Of a stretch of 64,000 nucleotides of DNA, positions 1 to 8,619 are shown in pieces; positions within the stretch are counted from its first letter, which is position 1, and every line of letters starts with the position of its first letter. The notes under the pieces were generated by a model. The model was not told where the DNA came from. It searched no databases and was given only the letters and a program-made list of their open reading frames with translations. The DNA is from an uncultured Planktomarina sp. (GTDB lineage: Bacteria > Pseudomonadota > Alphaproteobacteria > Rhodobacterales > Rhodobacteraceae), in NCBI GenBank assembly GCA_905182425.1, contig CAJJBP010000012.1, positions 26,009 to 90,008 on the forward strand, in the 5' to 3' direction. Both the position numbers and the translations under genes were made by a program.

Positions 1-198
1 GCTAGTAGCGTTTATCCAATATGAAATTACCAACAGAGCCATGCCAGTTTGCTGCAACTGAGAGGTTAAAGCTGGAGTTACTAAGTCTTCTGGGAACATC
101 ATCATAGACATATAACTACCAGGAGCTAAGAAAAACCACAGGCCGTAAACAAGTCCCGCAATCACAGTAAACATCATCGTTTTTTGTTGGGTAGACAT
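1..198 (-). CDS. Small integral membrane protein, 3' end outside window
   Basis: An open frame of 66 codons runs off the left edge on the minus strand. It starts at an ATG at 198 preceded by a good AGGAG ribosome site (206-210). The N-terminus MSTQQKTMMF leads into one hydrophobic helix (TVIAGLVYGLWFFLA), then a Met-rich loop, then the start of a second helix. This pattern fits a small multi-span membrane protein. I do not recognise the family, and no function can be given from the visible part. Confidence 0.6.
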   Translation of the reverse strand, partial: MSTQQKTMMFTVIAGLVYGLWFFLAPGSYMSMMMFPEDLVTPALTSQLQQTGMALLVISYWINATS

Positions 199-594
199 TT
201 CAAATCTCCTTGTACTGGCTAACATGTCAAGACACTGAACACGTAATTAAGCATTCAAACATTATTCTATCAGAATATTATCCAAATGATAAAAATCAAC
301 GTTTTATTACTATGAAGATGGATTTAGAATTTAAATATTGCGTACAAACTGATAACGTCTACCTGTATCTGCTGGAGGTAAATGGGGCTAACTATATGAT
401 TTAACTGCCCATACAAAAGAAACAAACAACCTTTGGGATAATCCAAATACTATCTCGCCAAAAGCAGCGCTTTCGCTGCGCCGAATGAAACAACTTGCAA
501 TGCAAATCAAGACAAGGGCCGGTCAGACCCGACTTGCATAGCCCCGAAAACAATACAATAATCTTTCTAATTGAAGCCACTTAGGAAATGAAAA
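199..594. other. Intergenic stretch, no gene recognised
   Basis: This lies between the divergent left-edge membrane gene and the AsnC-like gene. A 64-codon open frame exists at 210-404, but it has no ribosome site and unconvincing composition. A small GCAGCG/CGCTGC hairpin sits at 464-479; read on the minus strand it is followed by four Ts. Nothing else stands out. Confidence 0.5.
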
Positions 595-834
595 ATGATG
601 ACCTGTGTTTTTATTCAGATTCGATGCAAACCCGGAACCACATATAAAGTTGCCAATGCAATAGTATTGCGCGAAATTCACTCTGAGATGTACTCAATCA
701 GTGGCGAATTTGATTTGCTATTAAAGCTATATATTCCAAGTGATGAAGATGTCGGTATGTTCATTAATGATAATCTGCTTGATATCGAATTCATCGAACG
801 CACTGTTACAACCCTTACTTTCAAAGCCTTTTAA
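595..834 (+). CDS. Stand-alone Lrp/AsnC ligand-binding (RAM) domain protein
   Basis: This 79-residue protein consists only of the effector-binding half of an Lrp/AsnC regulator. It shows the alternating beta-alpha-beta pattern of the RAM fold, including CVFIQIRCKPGTTYKVA near the start and the SGEFDLLLKLYIP strand. No helix-turn-helix is present. Such stand-alone domains are known and form dimers or decamers that bind amino acids or other small ligands. An AGGAAATG site precedes the double ATG, so the start could be 595 or 598. It lies upstream of a D-lyxose-isomerase-like gene in the same direction, which may hint at a metabolic sensor, but this is inference. Confidence 0.75.
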   Translation: MMTCVFIQIRCKPGTTYKVANAIVLREIHSEMYSISGEFDLLLKLYIPSDEDVGMFINDNLLDIEFIERTVTTLTFKAF

Positions 835-845
835 AAGAACCCTGG

Positions 846-983
846 ATGAATTTTATTAGTAAACACTTCGCTTCCGATGGCATTATTCTCTCTAACCAGC
901 AAATCCACACAACCTCCCAGGATGGGGTACGTTTAATTACATTGGATTCAAAACGTACCGAAGTCCTCAGTCAAAAGGAGTGA
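846..983 (+). CDS. Possible 45-residue small ORF or C-terminal remnant
   Basis: An uninterrupted 46-codon frame fills the gap between the AsnC-like gene and the lyxose isomerase gene. Its stop lies 5 bases before that ATG, so the AAGGAG site of the next gene is inside it. The C-terminal part (DGVRLITLDSKRTEVL) looks protein-like, yet no family is recognised and no clear ribosome site precedes the ATG. It could be a remnant of a larger gene or chance. Confidence 0.25.
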   Translation: MNFISKHFASDGIILSNQQIHTTSQDGVRLITLDSKRTEVLSQKE

Positions 984-987
984 CCCG

Positions 988-1653
988 ATGCATCGTTCTC
1001 AGGTCAATGAGATCCTCGTCTAATCCGAGACTTTCATTCGCAGCCACGGATATATTATGCCACCCTTCGCCTATTGGTCGCCAGAGCGGATGCGAGCCGA
1101 AGATGCAATCGACATCCGCGCTCGCGGGTTGGGTTGGGACATCACCGACTATGGTACTGGTCGATTTAACGAGATGGGACTATTTCTGTTCACAGTCCGC
1201 AACGGGTCCATCAATGATCTGGTCGCGGGCAAAGGGATGCTCTATGCAGAAAAAATTATGATCTCGCAAAAAGATCAGCTATCGCCGATGCATCGCCACT
1301 ACCTGAAAGCTGAAGACATCATAAACCGAGGAGGTGGGGACTTAGTGATTAAACTCTTTGCACCAGATCACAATGGTGAGATCGACCGAACGTCTGATGT
1401 GTTTGTACCCACCGACGGCCTTACCCGCACTCTGCCTGCTGGCGGCAAGTTGGTGTTAAAACCCGGTGAAAGCGTGACTTTAATGCCAGGAATTTGGCAT
1501 GCTTTCTGGACTGAGGGTCGTGATTGCCTGATTGGCGAGGTTTCGACCGTGAACAACGACAAAACAGACAACCTCTTTGAAATGCCCATTGGCCGGTTCT
1601 CGAAAATCGATGAGGACGAAACACCGATTCACTTACTAGTGTCAGACTACTGA
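988..1653 (+). pseudogene. D-lyxose/D-mannose isomerase family, interrupted by an in-frame stop
   Basis: The downstream frame from 1057 encodes a cupin-type D-lyxose isomerase relative (lyxose/xylulose and mannose/fructose interconversion in the known family). Metal-ligand candidates are in PMHRHYLKAEDIINRGGG and in the later GIWHAFWTEG. The family N-terminus is also readable in the same frame from ATG 988, behind an AAGGAG site: MHRSQVNEILV, then TAA at 1021-1023, then SETFIRSHGYIMPPFAYWSP. A single nonsense change thus splits the gene at codon 12. The ATG at 1057 could restart translation and would yield a 198-residue protein lacking about 23 residues. Neighbours are an EamA permease and an AsnC-like sensor. 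Confidence 0.8.
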
Positions 1654-1707
1654 CCAGGCACATCAATTGAAAAAGAGAGTAAAAATGCACCTCACCCTTA
1701 TAAACTA

Positions 1708-2616
1708 ATGCGTACAAAAGATCGAACCGGCCTGGCCATTATCTTAAGTCTCGTTGCACTAGTTTTTTTTGATGCTATGGGACTAATAATAAAATACCTT
1801 GCAGACAATTATTCCGCAGCTCAACTAACTTCGTATAGGAATATGTTTGGCCTTATACCGGCAGTTATAGCTTTAGGCTCATCCCAAGCCTGGCGGAATA
1901 CAGGAAAACGCCTAAGGCTCCGCCAATGGAGGCTGGCTTTTTTGCGAGGTGCAATCGTGACTTTTGCGCAGCTCTCATTTTATATGTCTTTGGGCCTCAT
2001 GGATTTTGCGTCAGCTTCTACAATTACGTATGCTAGTGCTTTATTTACGACAGCGCTCGCAATACCAATTCTGGGTGAGCGGGTCGGCTGGGTACGTTGG
2101 AGCGCTGTTTTGATCGGCTTTGTCGGCGTTATCATGGTTGTACAACCCGGTGGTGCAGGGTTCACAGTTTATGCACTTTTACCTTTGGTGGCAGCAGCCT
2201 TTTATGCATTGGTTGGGGTTACCGCTCGCCTCTTCGATGATGACGTTCCCAGTCCATTAATAAACTTATATTCATCTATCACTGGAACTATAGGAGCTAC
2301 TTTAATAGCGTATTTTTGGGGTGGGTTTGCTCCCATCGTCTCAGTTTTTGACTTAGCATGGATAATTTTAATGGGGACGTTTGGTGGCACGGCCGTCCTC
2401 TTTTTGGTGGTCAGTTATCGGATGACTGAACAAAGCAATTTGGCTCCTTTCAGCTATTTTGGCATTCCTCTGGCATTTATATTTGGGTGGCTGTTTTTTG
2501 ATGAAGCACCATGGGCGACATTATTTCCAGGCGCCATATTAATTGCAGCTGGTGGGTTACTTATTGTTTGGCGGGAGCGTGCAACGTACAAAAAAAATCC
2601 TATAGATTTAATTTAG
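1708..2616 (+). CDS. EamA/DMT-family inner-membrane transporter
   Basis: This 302-residue protein has about ten hydrophobic helices in two EamA repeats. The first repeat contains KYLADNYSAAQLTSYRN, and the repeat boundary has GERVGWVRW and a glycine-rich helix. Members of this drug/metabolite superfamily export or import amino acids, sugars or other small metabolites; the substrate cannot be read from sequence. The ATG overlaps the stop of a seven-codon mini-ORF (1685-1708, MHLTLIN) as TAATG. That mini-ORF has its own purine-rich site, so translation of the transporter may depend on it. The gene follows the broken lyxose isomerase in the same direction. Confidence 0.85.
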   Translation: MRTKDRTGLAIILSLVALVFFDAMGLIIKYLADNYSAAQLTSYRNMFGLIPAVIALGSSQAWRNTGKRLRLRQWRLAFLRGAIVTFAQLSFYMSLGLMDFASASTITYASALFTTALAIPILGERVGWVRWSAVLIGFVGVIMVVQPGGAGFTVYALLPLVAAAFYALVGVTARLFDDDVPSPLINLYSSITGTIGATLIAYFWGGFAPIVSVFDLAWIILMGTFGGTAVLFLVVSYRMTEQSNLAPFSYFGIPLAFIFGWLFFDEAPWATLFPGAILIAAGGLLIVWRERATYKKNPIDLI

Positions 2617-2746
2617 TTTTCCACTTTAAAACCGCCGTGAACTAACTCAGTTGGAGGGTTGCTTAAAAATTAGAAATCAGCAATCTTTTTAAGATTATAA
2701 AAAAACAAGAATATTAAACGCAACTTTTAAAGAGGGTTCGTAACGG

Positions 2747-4171
2747 ATGGATGCTACATTTTTAGCTGAACAAGTGGCCACCGGTATGGCTTCTCCCACT
2801 GAATTATTGGAAGATGCATTAGCTCGCGTCGCCAAGCTTAATCCAGAGATAAACGCCGTTGTGCTTGTTCAAGAATATACTGCGCGCAAGGCTATAAAAG
2901 CTGGTCTTCCTAACGGTCCCTTTAAGGGTGTTCCTTTTTTGATCAAAGATTTAGGTGCAGAAGCCATTGATTTCCCAACACATAGTGGTTCCAATCTTTT
3001 ACGCGACACAACCTATAGCTTCGATAGTGAGATTTATCGGCGTATACGCAGAACTGGAATGGTGACTTTTGGGCGGACAACGTCCCCAGAAGGTGGAATA
3101 GGCCCTGTAACAGAATCTGCTGTCTATGATGGACCTACACGGAATCCGTGGGATACTTCTCGTACCGCAGGAGGATCTTCCGGAGGATCTGGTGCTGCGG
3201 TTGCAGCAGGTATCGTGCCGATGGCACACGGATCAGATGGGGGCGGTTCTGTGCGGATACCAGCCTCAAGTTGTGGACTTTTTGGCTTCAAGGCTACGCG
3301 CGCACGTTTCCCAGATGGTCCAGCTTCGGGCGAAGGTTGGGGCGGTATGGCCATCGATGGCTTTCTATCTAAGTCTGTTCGCGACAATGCGAGAATGATG
3401 GATGCCTGTACAGGACCAGACAAAGGCGCACCCTACGCTTCTCCCCCTATGCAGGTCAGCTTTTCTAAGGCTATCACACGGCCACCTCATCGATTACGGG
3501 TTGCAGTCTGTGACACAACCTTTACTGGAGCGCCTATTGATCCCGAATGCAAAAAAGCAGTGGATAAAACTGCACAAATTTTGGAAGATATTGGGCATCA
3601 TATCACGTTAGATTGTCCAAAGGCCGATCATGATGGAATGATGCGAGCTTGGACAAAGATTGTCGCATGCGGCACGGCATCTTGGATTCAGAAAGCAGCA
3701 AATTCAAAAGGACAGGATCTGGCACATGTAAACATTCAAGGCGTTGCCCGTGGTGCCGTCAAATATGCACAATCAATTTCAGGCGCAGACTACTTAAATG
3801 CGATTAATACGATTCATGCTTACGGACGCGAAATGGAAAGAGTATTTGATAATTGTGATATCCTACTCTCAGCAACTTTATCAGAACCACCAGCAAAAGT
3901 GGGCCGTTTTAACCACGATCGTGAAGACTATGAAAATTATCGTATTGGGCCAGGTGGCGTTTTTGAATATTCACCTTTCTGTGCGACTTTTAATGCTAGT
4001 GGGCAACCTGCTGCCACAGTTCCAATGCATTGGACTACAAATGGACTTCCAGTTGGGGTGCACTTTGCATCCGCCTTTGGAGAGGATGCAACGTTAATAG
4101 CCCTCTGCGCAGAACTTGAGGAAGTTTCTCCATGGGCGCAAAAATACCAGCAATGTTCACTTAGAGCATGA
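2747..4171 (+). CDS. Amidase signature (AS) family hydrolase
   Basis: This 474-residue protein shows the full amidase signature. The catalytic lysine is in FLIKDLG (about residue 69). The Gly/Ser-rich segment TAGGSSGGSGAA follows at about residue 140, and the nucleophile region GSDGGGSVRIPAS comes next, giving the Ser-cisSer-Lys triad. The GLFGFKATR segment after it is also family-typical. AS enzymes hydrolyse amides of many kinds; the length fits a stand-alone amidase rather than a GatA subunit, since no gatB or gatC is nearby. A purine-rich AAAGAGGG site lies upstream of the ATG. Substrate unknown. Confidence 0.88.
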   Translation: MDATFLAEQVATGMASPTELLEDALARVAKLNPEINAVVLVQEYTARKAIKAGLPNGPFKGVPFLIKDLGAEAIDFPTHSGSNLLRDTTYSFDSEIYRRIRRTGMVTFGRTTSPEGGIGPVTESAVYDGPTRNPWDTSRTAGGSSGGSGAAVAAGIVPMAHGSDGGGSVRIPASSCGLFGFKATRARFPDGPASGEGWGGMAIDGFLSKSVRDNARMMDACTGPDKGAPYASPPMQVSFSKAITRPPHRLRVAVCDTTFTGAPIDPECKKAVDKTAQILEDIGHHITLDCPKADHDGMMRAWTKIVACGTASWIQKAANSKGQDLAHVNIQGVARGAVKYAQSISGADYLNAINTIHAYGREMERVFDNCDILLSATLSEPPAKVGRFNHDREDYENYRIGPGGVFEYSPFCATFNASGQPAATVPMHWTTNGLPVGVHFASAFGEDATLIALCAELEEVSPWAQKYQQCSLRA

Positions 4172-4239
4172 AAATACAAGCAAAGGTTGCGAGCATACCG
4201 ATTAAGGCTCTAATTCCTTTTTATCAAACCATCGTCAGT

Positions 4240-5175
4240 TTAAACATTTGTACTTTTGAATTTATTCATAAGATATGGACCTGAAATTATTGATTTTTGA
4301 CCATTTGTTCCAATAGGCGTGATTTCAGCATCCCAATTGGGTTGATGAAAAAAAGCCAAACTTTTACGCTCTGCTTGATTAGGCTTTGCAACGACACGGT
4401 GCAAAGTTGAAACCCAACGACCAGACGTCCAAAGTTCCATTAAATCTCCTATATTGACAACAAAACAGTCCTTTTCTGCAGGTACATCGATCCAAGCTCC
4501 CTTTTGGTAAATTTGCAATCCAGCGGTGCCTGGTTGCGGAAGCAATATTGTAAGCGACCCATAGTCTGTGTGCGCTCCTGCACGCTGTTGACCTTCTTCG
4601 GTTACGTCTAGCGTAGCCGGGTAATTTAGAGCTCTCAGAGCAGAAATAGGACTTTCAATAAACGCGTTAAAAAAAGAGGATTCTAATCCTAACGCTTCCG
4701 CAAACGCAGTCATCACACGTTTTGCGAGTCTCTCCATTTCCAAATAATATATTCGCCATGCATCTTGGAAGCCATTCACTTCTGGCCAAATAGTGGGTTG
4801 ATAACAGAAATCATATGCACGCTTGTCGCCAATACCAATCGGAACACTAAACGGGCCACCGTTAAAACTTTCCTTAAGATCAGGTGGAGTTTTTTTACCC
4901 TTTGAGGCCGCGAGTGCTTCTTTATTTGGGCCAATCCATCCATAGGGATAGCCGGGGTAAGGCACGGCAACTTCTTGTTTTTTTTCTTTTGGTAACGAAA
5001 AGAAGTCAGAGACCCGTCGCCATTGCGCATCAATAATTGCGTTTGAGACCCCATGGTTTTCCAGCAGAAGAAAGCCAGTCTCCCTGCAAATACTATCTAA
5101 TTCAGCAGCAAGTTCTTTTCGATGTGTGCCTTCTGATTTTTCAAATTTTTGAAGATTGAATTTTGGGAATTCCAT
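4240..5175 (-). CDS. 2-oxoglutarate/Fe(II)-dependent oxygenase, isopenicillin-N-synthase-like
   Basis: The protein has the DIOX_N then 2OG-FeII_Oxy arrangement of the IPNS-like family. The N-terminal helix region reads CRETGFLLLENHGV, and iron ligands appear as HTDYGSLTIL (His and Asp) and later TLHRVV (His), with the 2-oxoglutarate-binding Arg in the following RKSLAFFHQPNWDA. The frame opens at 5211, but the N-terminus MEFPKFNLQKF at 5175 matches the usual start of the family and is preceded by GGTGG, so I chose it; 5187 is an alternative. Such enzymes hydroxylate or desaturate small molecules. The neighbour on the same strand is malonyl-CoA decarboxylase, with no clear pathway link. Confidence 0.82.
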   Translation of the reverse strand: MEFPKFNLQKFEKSEGTHRKELAAELDSICRETGFLLLENHGVSNAIIDAQWRRVSDFFSLPKEKKQEVAVPYPGYPYGWIGPNKEALAASKGKKTPPDLKESFNGGPFSVPIGIGDKRAYDFCYQPTIWPEVNGFQDAWRIYYLEMERLAKRVMTAFAEALGLESSFFNAFIESPISALRALNYPATLDVTEEGQQRAGAHTDYGSLTILLPQPGTAGLQIYQKGAWIDVPAEKDCFVVNIGDLMELWTSGRWVSTLHRVVAKPNQAERKSLAFFHQPNWDAEITPIGTNGQKSIISGPYLMNKFKSTNV

Positions 5176-5437
5176 TTCAGCCACCATGAAATTTATAATA
5201 ATTTTAGTCATTCAGACGTTATTATTTATTAACCTAATCGATTTTGAAAAAATGCTGAACATTATTTTCAATATAGATAAACCTATTAGAGACTACATCT
5301 CATTATCCAATGTCAGCATTTTAAAAATCAAGTTAATAACAACCTTAAGTTTAGATACTTTACGGTCAACGAGCGTGAAACAAAACTTATAGAATCCTTC
5401 ACCATGGTCCCCTACTTAACGCAATTTATCTATAGGT

Positions 5438-6688
5438 TTATTTTTCATTTAGAGCCAATTTAGATTTCGCTAATGCTTTAACCGTTTTGGCTGCAGCTAT
5501 ATTGGCATTAGCTGCAAAATTCTCATGGTTTTTTGAAGCGTTTTTTAACTCATATGCATAATTCACCATAACCCCAAAAGACTGCTTTTGCCCCTGTGGT
5601 GAGGTATCTGCACTTGTGTGCACGGCATGCACCAAAGCGCCATTATTTAGATGAAACCGCGCTACAGGGTCAACAGGCATCCCATCTGGCCGTTTTGCAT
5701 TTATCAGATATTTCGCAGCAAGTTTACGCAGATTTTCTTCTGATATTTGATCACCGTTATGACCCTCTTCTGAAGCCCATGATGCAAATTTTGGCATCGG
5801 CGAAAGTGTAACGAACGTTTTTATATTTGGAATTTCACGGGCAAGTTCGGCCGCAACATTCTTGATTAGTGCATTACCAAATGAAATGCCAGCTAGTCCC
5901 TTTTGACAATTAGATATCGAGTAAAACACTGCCGTTTTAGCGCTTTCAAAAGGAATAATATCTCTCGTTTCAGCCAAAACTGATTGAATCGAATTAGGGA
6001 TAACTTCCATCAATGCTACTTCCACAAAAATGAGGGGTTCATCAGGCATAGATGGATGAAAATATGCAAAACATCGTCGGTCACTCGGCTCCAACCTTCG
6101 ACGGAGTTCTTCCCAAGTATCAATTGCATGCACAGCTTCATACGCAATAATTTTTTCTAGGATGTCAGCAGGGCTTGCCCAGCTAATTGGGCGAAGGACT
6201 AAAAACCCGTTATTGAACCACGATCGAAAGAGTTGCTGAAAATCTAAGTCCACAGTTTGAAGTTCTGGCTTTGATTTAGCCAAACGCATTAAATCTTCAC
6301 GCATTGCCACAAGGCGCCCAGTAGCACTTGCGTCTTGGTTTAATCTCCGAAATAATTCTCTGCGTTTTGTTTCTGAGGAGCTGAGGTATTTAGTTAAGTT
6401 ATCCCTAGACCGATCTACATCATAGGCGGAAAGTCTTGCTTGAATTTCATCAATATTAATATCCATTTCGGTTACTAAAAAATTGAAAAAAGCAATCTTC
6501 TTGGGGTCACTCATTTGATCATAACTAGCCAGAATTTTACCAGCAATCGTAAGGCCTAAAATATTACCTTTTTGGCTCAGCAATTCGTGACATAATTCCT
6601 CAATTGGGCCATCAGCTTTTTCTGAATACGCATAAGGAGTTAAACGCCGCTCAAAAAGGGTGGATAGAAGATCGCCAAGAATTGTCAT
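5438..6688 (-). CDS. Malonyl-CoA decarboxylase
   Basis: This converts malonyl-CoA to acetyl-CoA and CO2. The 416-residue protein matches the bacterial MCD family: an N-terminal helical oligomerisation domain (about residues 1-150, rich in RRELFRRLN-type helices), then a GNAT-like catalytic domain. Recognisable stretches are FYSISNCQKGLAGISFGN, FVTLSPMPKFASW and the catalytic histidine in VARFHLNNGA. No malonyl-CoA synthetase or malonate transporter is adjacent, so it may act alone on malonyl-CoA from other sources. Confidence 0.92.
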   Translation of the reverse strand: MTILGDLLSTLFERRLTPYAYSEKADGPIEELCHELLSQKGNILGLTIAGKILASYDQMSDPKKIAFFNFLVTEMDINIDEIQARLSAYDVDRSRDNLTKYLSSSETKRRELFRRLNQDASATGRLVAMREDLMRLAKSKPELQTVDLDFQQLFRSWFNNGFLVLRPISWASPADILEKIIAYEAVHAIDTWEELRRRLEPSDRRCFAYFHPSMPDEPLIFVEVALMEVIPNSIQSVLAETRDIIPFESAKTAVFYSISNCQKGLAGISFGNALIKNVAAELAREIPNIKTFVTLSPMPKFASWASEEGHNGDQISEENLRKLAAKYLINAKRPDGMPVDPVARFHLNNGALVHAVHTSADTSPQGQKQSFGVMVNYAYELKNASKNHENFAANANIAAAKTVKALAKSKLALNEK

Positions 6689-6914
6689 ATTCTACACCTT
6701 AGAGGGATGGTTAATTGCTAGTGCCTGACATAAAGGCAACTTTCAAATGTAGCTTAAGGTAACGTTGGGTAAATCGTACCCATCGACTACGCAACTCTCA
6801 ATGATATTCGATATAGATCATACGCAATTAATGTTGGCCCGGGCTTACTACCATTAGGCATTTAGGGCCCACTATTTACAAACGCTTGCTGGGTTGATGT
6901 GTTTATTGGGGCTA

Positions 6915-7502
6915 TCAATTACCCTGACCGAACATGCCACCCCAAACCTTACGATCGGTCAAGCCACCAGCTTGGATTTCTTTGGCATTCACATCTCTTT
7001 CCATAAAATAAACGGTCTCAGCCATTTCTTTTGGCGTTCCTTTAGGTAACGGAATTTCCTGAAAACCAACTTTTTCATAAAGATGCCGAGCGTGTGTCAG
7101 AAAGCGCGCTGAATTAAATTGCGTCCGCTCATATCCGTCATTTTTCATAAACTCAAACATTTCAGTCAAAAGTAAGCGACCAACTCCATGCCCACGGGCA
7201 CTTTCCCTGACAAATAGTCGCTTTATTTCAGCAGTTTTAGGTATTAATTCATGATACATTACACAGCCAACATATTTTTTATTTAAGGTAGCTAATAGAA
7301 TTGCCCCCTTTGGCCGAGCATGTATCATCGATAAATTCTTGAGCGTATTTGCATATTCTACGGGCTCAAAGACGTTTAATATTATATCTTTTTTTTCAGG
7401 AAAAACTTTTACTTGCCACTTTACCCAATCACGACAGAGATCGCGCGCTGCTTCAAAGTCGACTTCAGATGCTGCAATAATTATTGATACTTTAAATGAC
7501 AT
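6915..7502 (-). CDS. GNAT-family N-acetyltransferase
   Basis: This 195-residue protein has the acetyl-CoA-binding motif A of GNAT enzymes: IKRLFVRESARGHGVGRLLLTE, with the R-G-H-G-V-G loop at about residues 98-103. The terminal motif B follows (ARHLYEKVGFQEIPLP). The acceptor substrate is not predictable. The region between it and the malonyl-CoA decarboxylase start upstream on the same strand (6689-6914) holds no gene. The reading frame begins at ATG 7502 next to an A-rich tract with a weak ribosome site. Confidence 0.85.
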   Translation of the reverse strand: MSFKVSIIIAASEVDFEAARDLCRDWVKWQVKVFPEKKDIILNVFEPVEYANTLKNLSMIHARPKGAILLATLNKKYVGCVMYHELIPKTAEIKRLFVRESARGHGVGRLLLTEMFEFMKNDGYERTQFNSARFLTHARHLYEKVGFQEIPLPKGTPKEMAETVYFMERDVNAKEIQAGGLTDRKVWGGMFGQGN

Positions 7503-7815
7503 TTTTTTTGTTTTCCGTTATGGGTTTCCTGAATAAAGTTAAACTGCAACCAAACTTAACTGCATGTAAAAAACAATACATAAATGAAAATTAGTTACTA
7601 TTTAGCAATCATTAACTGCATGGCTTTAAATAATTTCGAACAGGGTTTGTTCCCCCAACTTTAAAACAAGAACAAACTGGTCTTTCAAATTAGATCACAG
7701 AACTGCCTAGGTTTTTAACAATACGCGTTACGCCAAGATCCAATCTTAATTCTGAACTAGAGTTTATTTGAAATCGCGTACATTATAATCCTCTAAACTG
7801 AAAAAGGATAAAAAA
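7503..7815. promoter_or_regulatory. Divergent intergenic region with TATAAT box at 7784-7789
   Basis: The region separates the GNAT gene from the divergent 206-codon-class gene at 7816. A perfect TATAAT lies 26 bases before the plus-strand ATG, with only a weak -35 candidate (AGTTTA) at about 7761. An AAAAGGAT ribosome site follows. Otherwise the stretch is AT-rich and featureless. Confidence 0.4.
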
Positions 7816-8433
7816 ATGTCATATGTTTCCATAAGAGAAGTTACTCCTCATGCTGGCAAAGAGGGTGTACTTAAAGAACGGATGAAATCACTATCTGGCA
7901 TAATGAGCAAGCATGGCGCTAAATCCGCATTATACAAAGTTGTAGCGGGAGAGGGTGCCGGCCGATATGATTTACAGAACTGGTACAGCAGTCTTGAAGA
8001 GGGGGCGAAGTCATTTCAATCTTATGGCGCAGACGCAGCCTATCAAAAAATCATGCAAATGCGCGAAGATGATCCGGCAGGCGATGTAGTAGGTCCTTGG
8101 ATTGGTCGAATGGTGTTTGGTGCTCCTAAAGGCGTTAAACCAGTAGTGGTTCACCGCGATTATTTTGCGCCTCGAAACGCTGTCGGAAAAGCTCTGGAGC
8201 TTGCGCCAAAACTTCAAAAACTTATGGATGAGATAGACGTTGAAGTAGGTATAGGTGTCCCAATGCTGAAAGACGATCATGAGATGCTTCGGGTGGTGTA
8301 TCGTTTTGAATCAATGGTACATTGGGGAAGCTCAGTCGATAAAATGGTCACTGATGACCGTTTCTTAGCACTCGTCAACGAAGCACACCAATCAACGACA
8401 TTAAAATGTTCTAGAATGCTTGTTTTGCAATAA
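7816..8433 (+). CDS. Hypothetical protein with dimeric alpha+beta barrel-like repeats
   Basis: I do not recognise a named family. The 205-residue protein has two similar halves of roughly 100 residues. Each begins with a beta strand (SYVSIREVTPHAG; VVVHRDYFAPRNAVG) and continues with an amphipathic helix and a further strand, as in NIPSNAP/ABM-type ferredoxin-like barrels. It has no signal peptide and no membrane span. An AAAGGAT site precedes the ATG, and the gene stands alone, convergent with htpG. Confidence 0.65.
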   Translation: MSYVSIREVTPHAGKEGVLKERMKSLSGIMSKHGAKSALYKVVAGEGAGRYDLQNWYSSLEEGAKSFQSYGADAAYQKIMQMREDDPAGDVVGPWIGRMVFGAPKGVKPVVVHRDYFAPRNAVGKALELAPKLQKLMDEIDVEVGIGVPMLKDDHEMLRVVYRFESMVHWGSSVDKMVTDDRFLALVNEAHQSTTLKCSRMLVLQ

Positions 8434-8531
8434 ACCTTTAAAGTAAACGCTATTTCCAACGCGACTAGGACGACAATACCCGTCTGCCCTGACTAAATTC
8501 TAAATCGTTAAAAAGCAGCTAAGGAAAAATT

Positions 8532-8553
8532 GGTCGGACTCTAAAGTCCGACC
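8532..8553 (-). terminator. Rho-independent terminator of htpG
   Basis: A perfect nine-base-pair stem, GGTCGGACT/AGTCCGACC, with a CTAA loop. Read on the minus strand it is followed by AATTTTT, and it lies about 65 bases past the htpG stop codon. On the plus strand no T-run follows, so it acts mainly for htpG. Confidence 0.75.
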
Positions 8554-8619
8554 ATGGAATTTCACACGTTAAATAAATGCTTACAAAAACGTATTAAAGC
8601 CTACAAAACAACTAACTGA

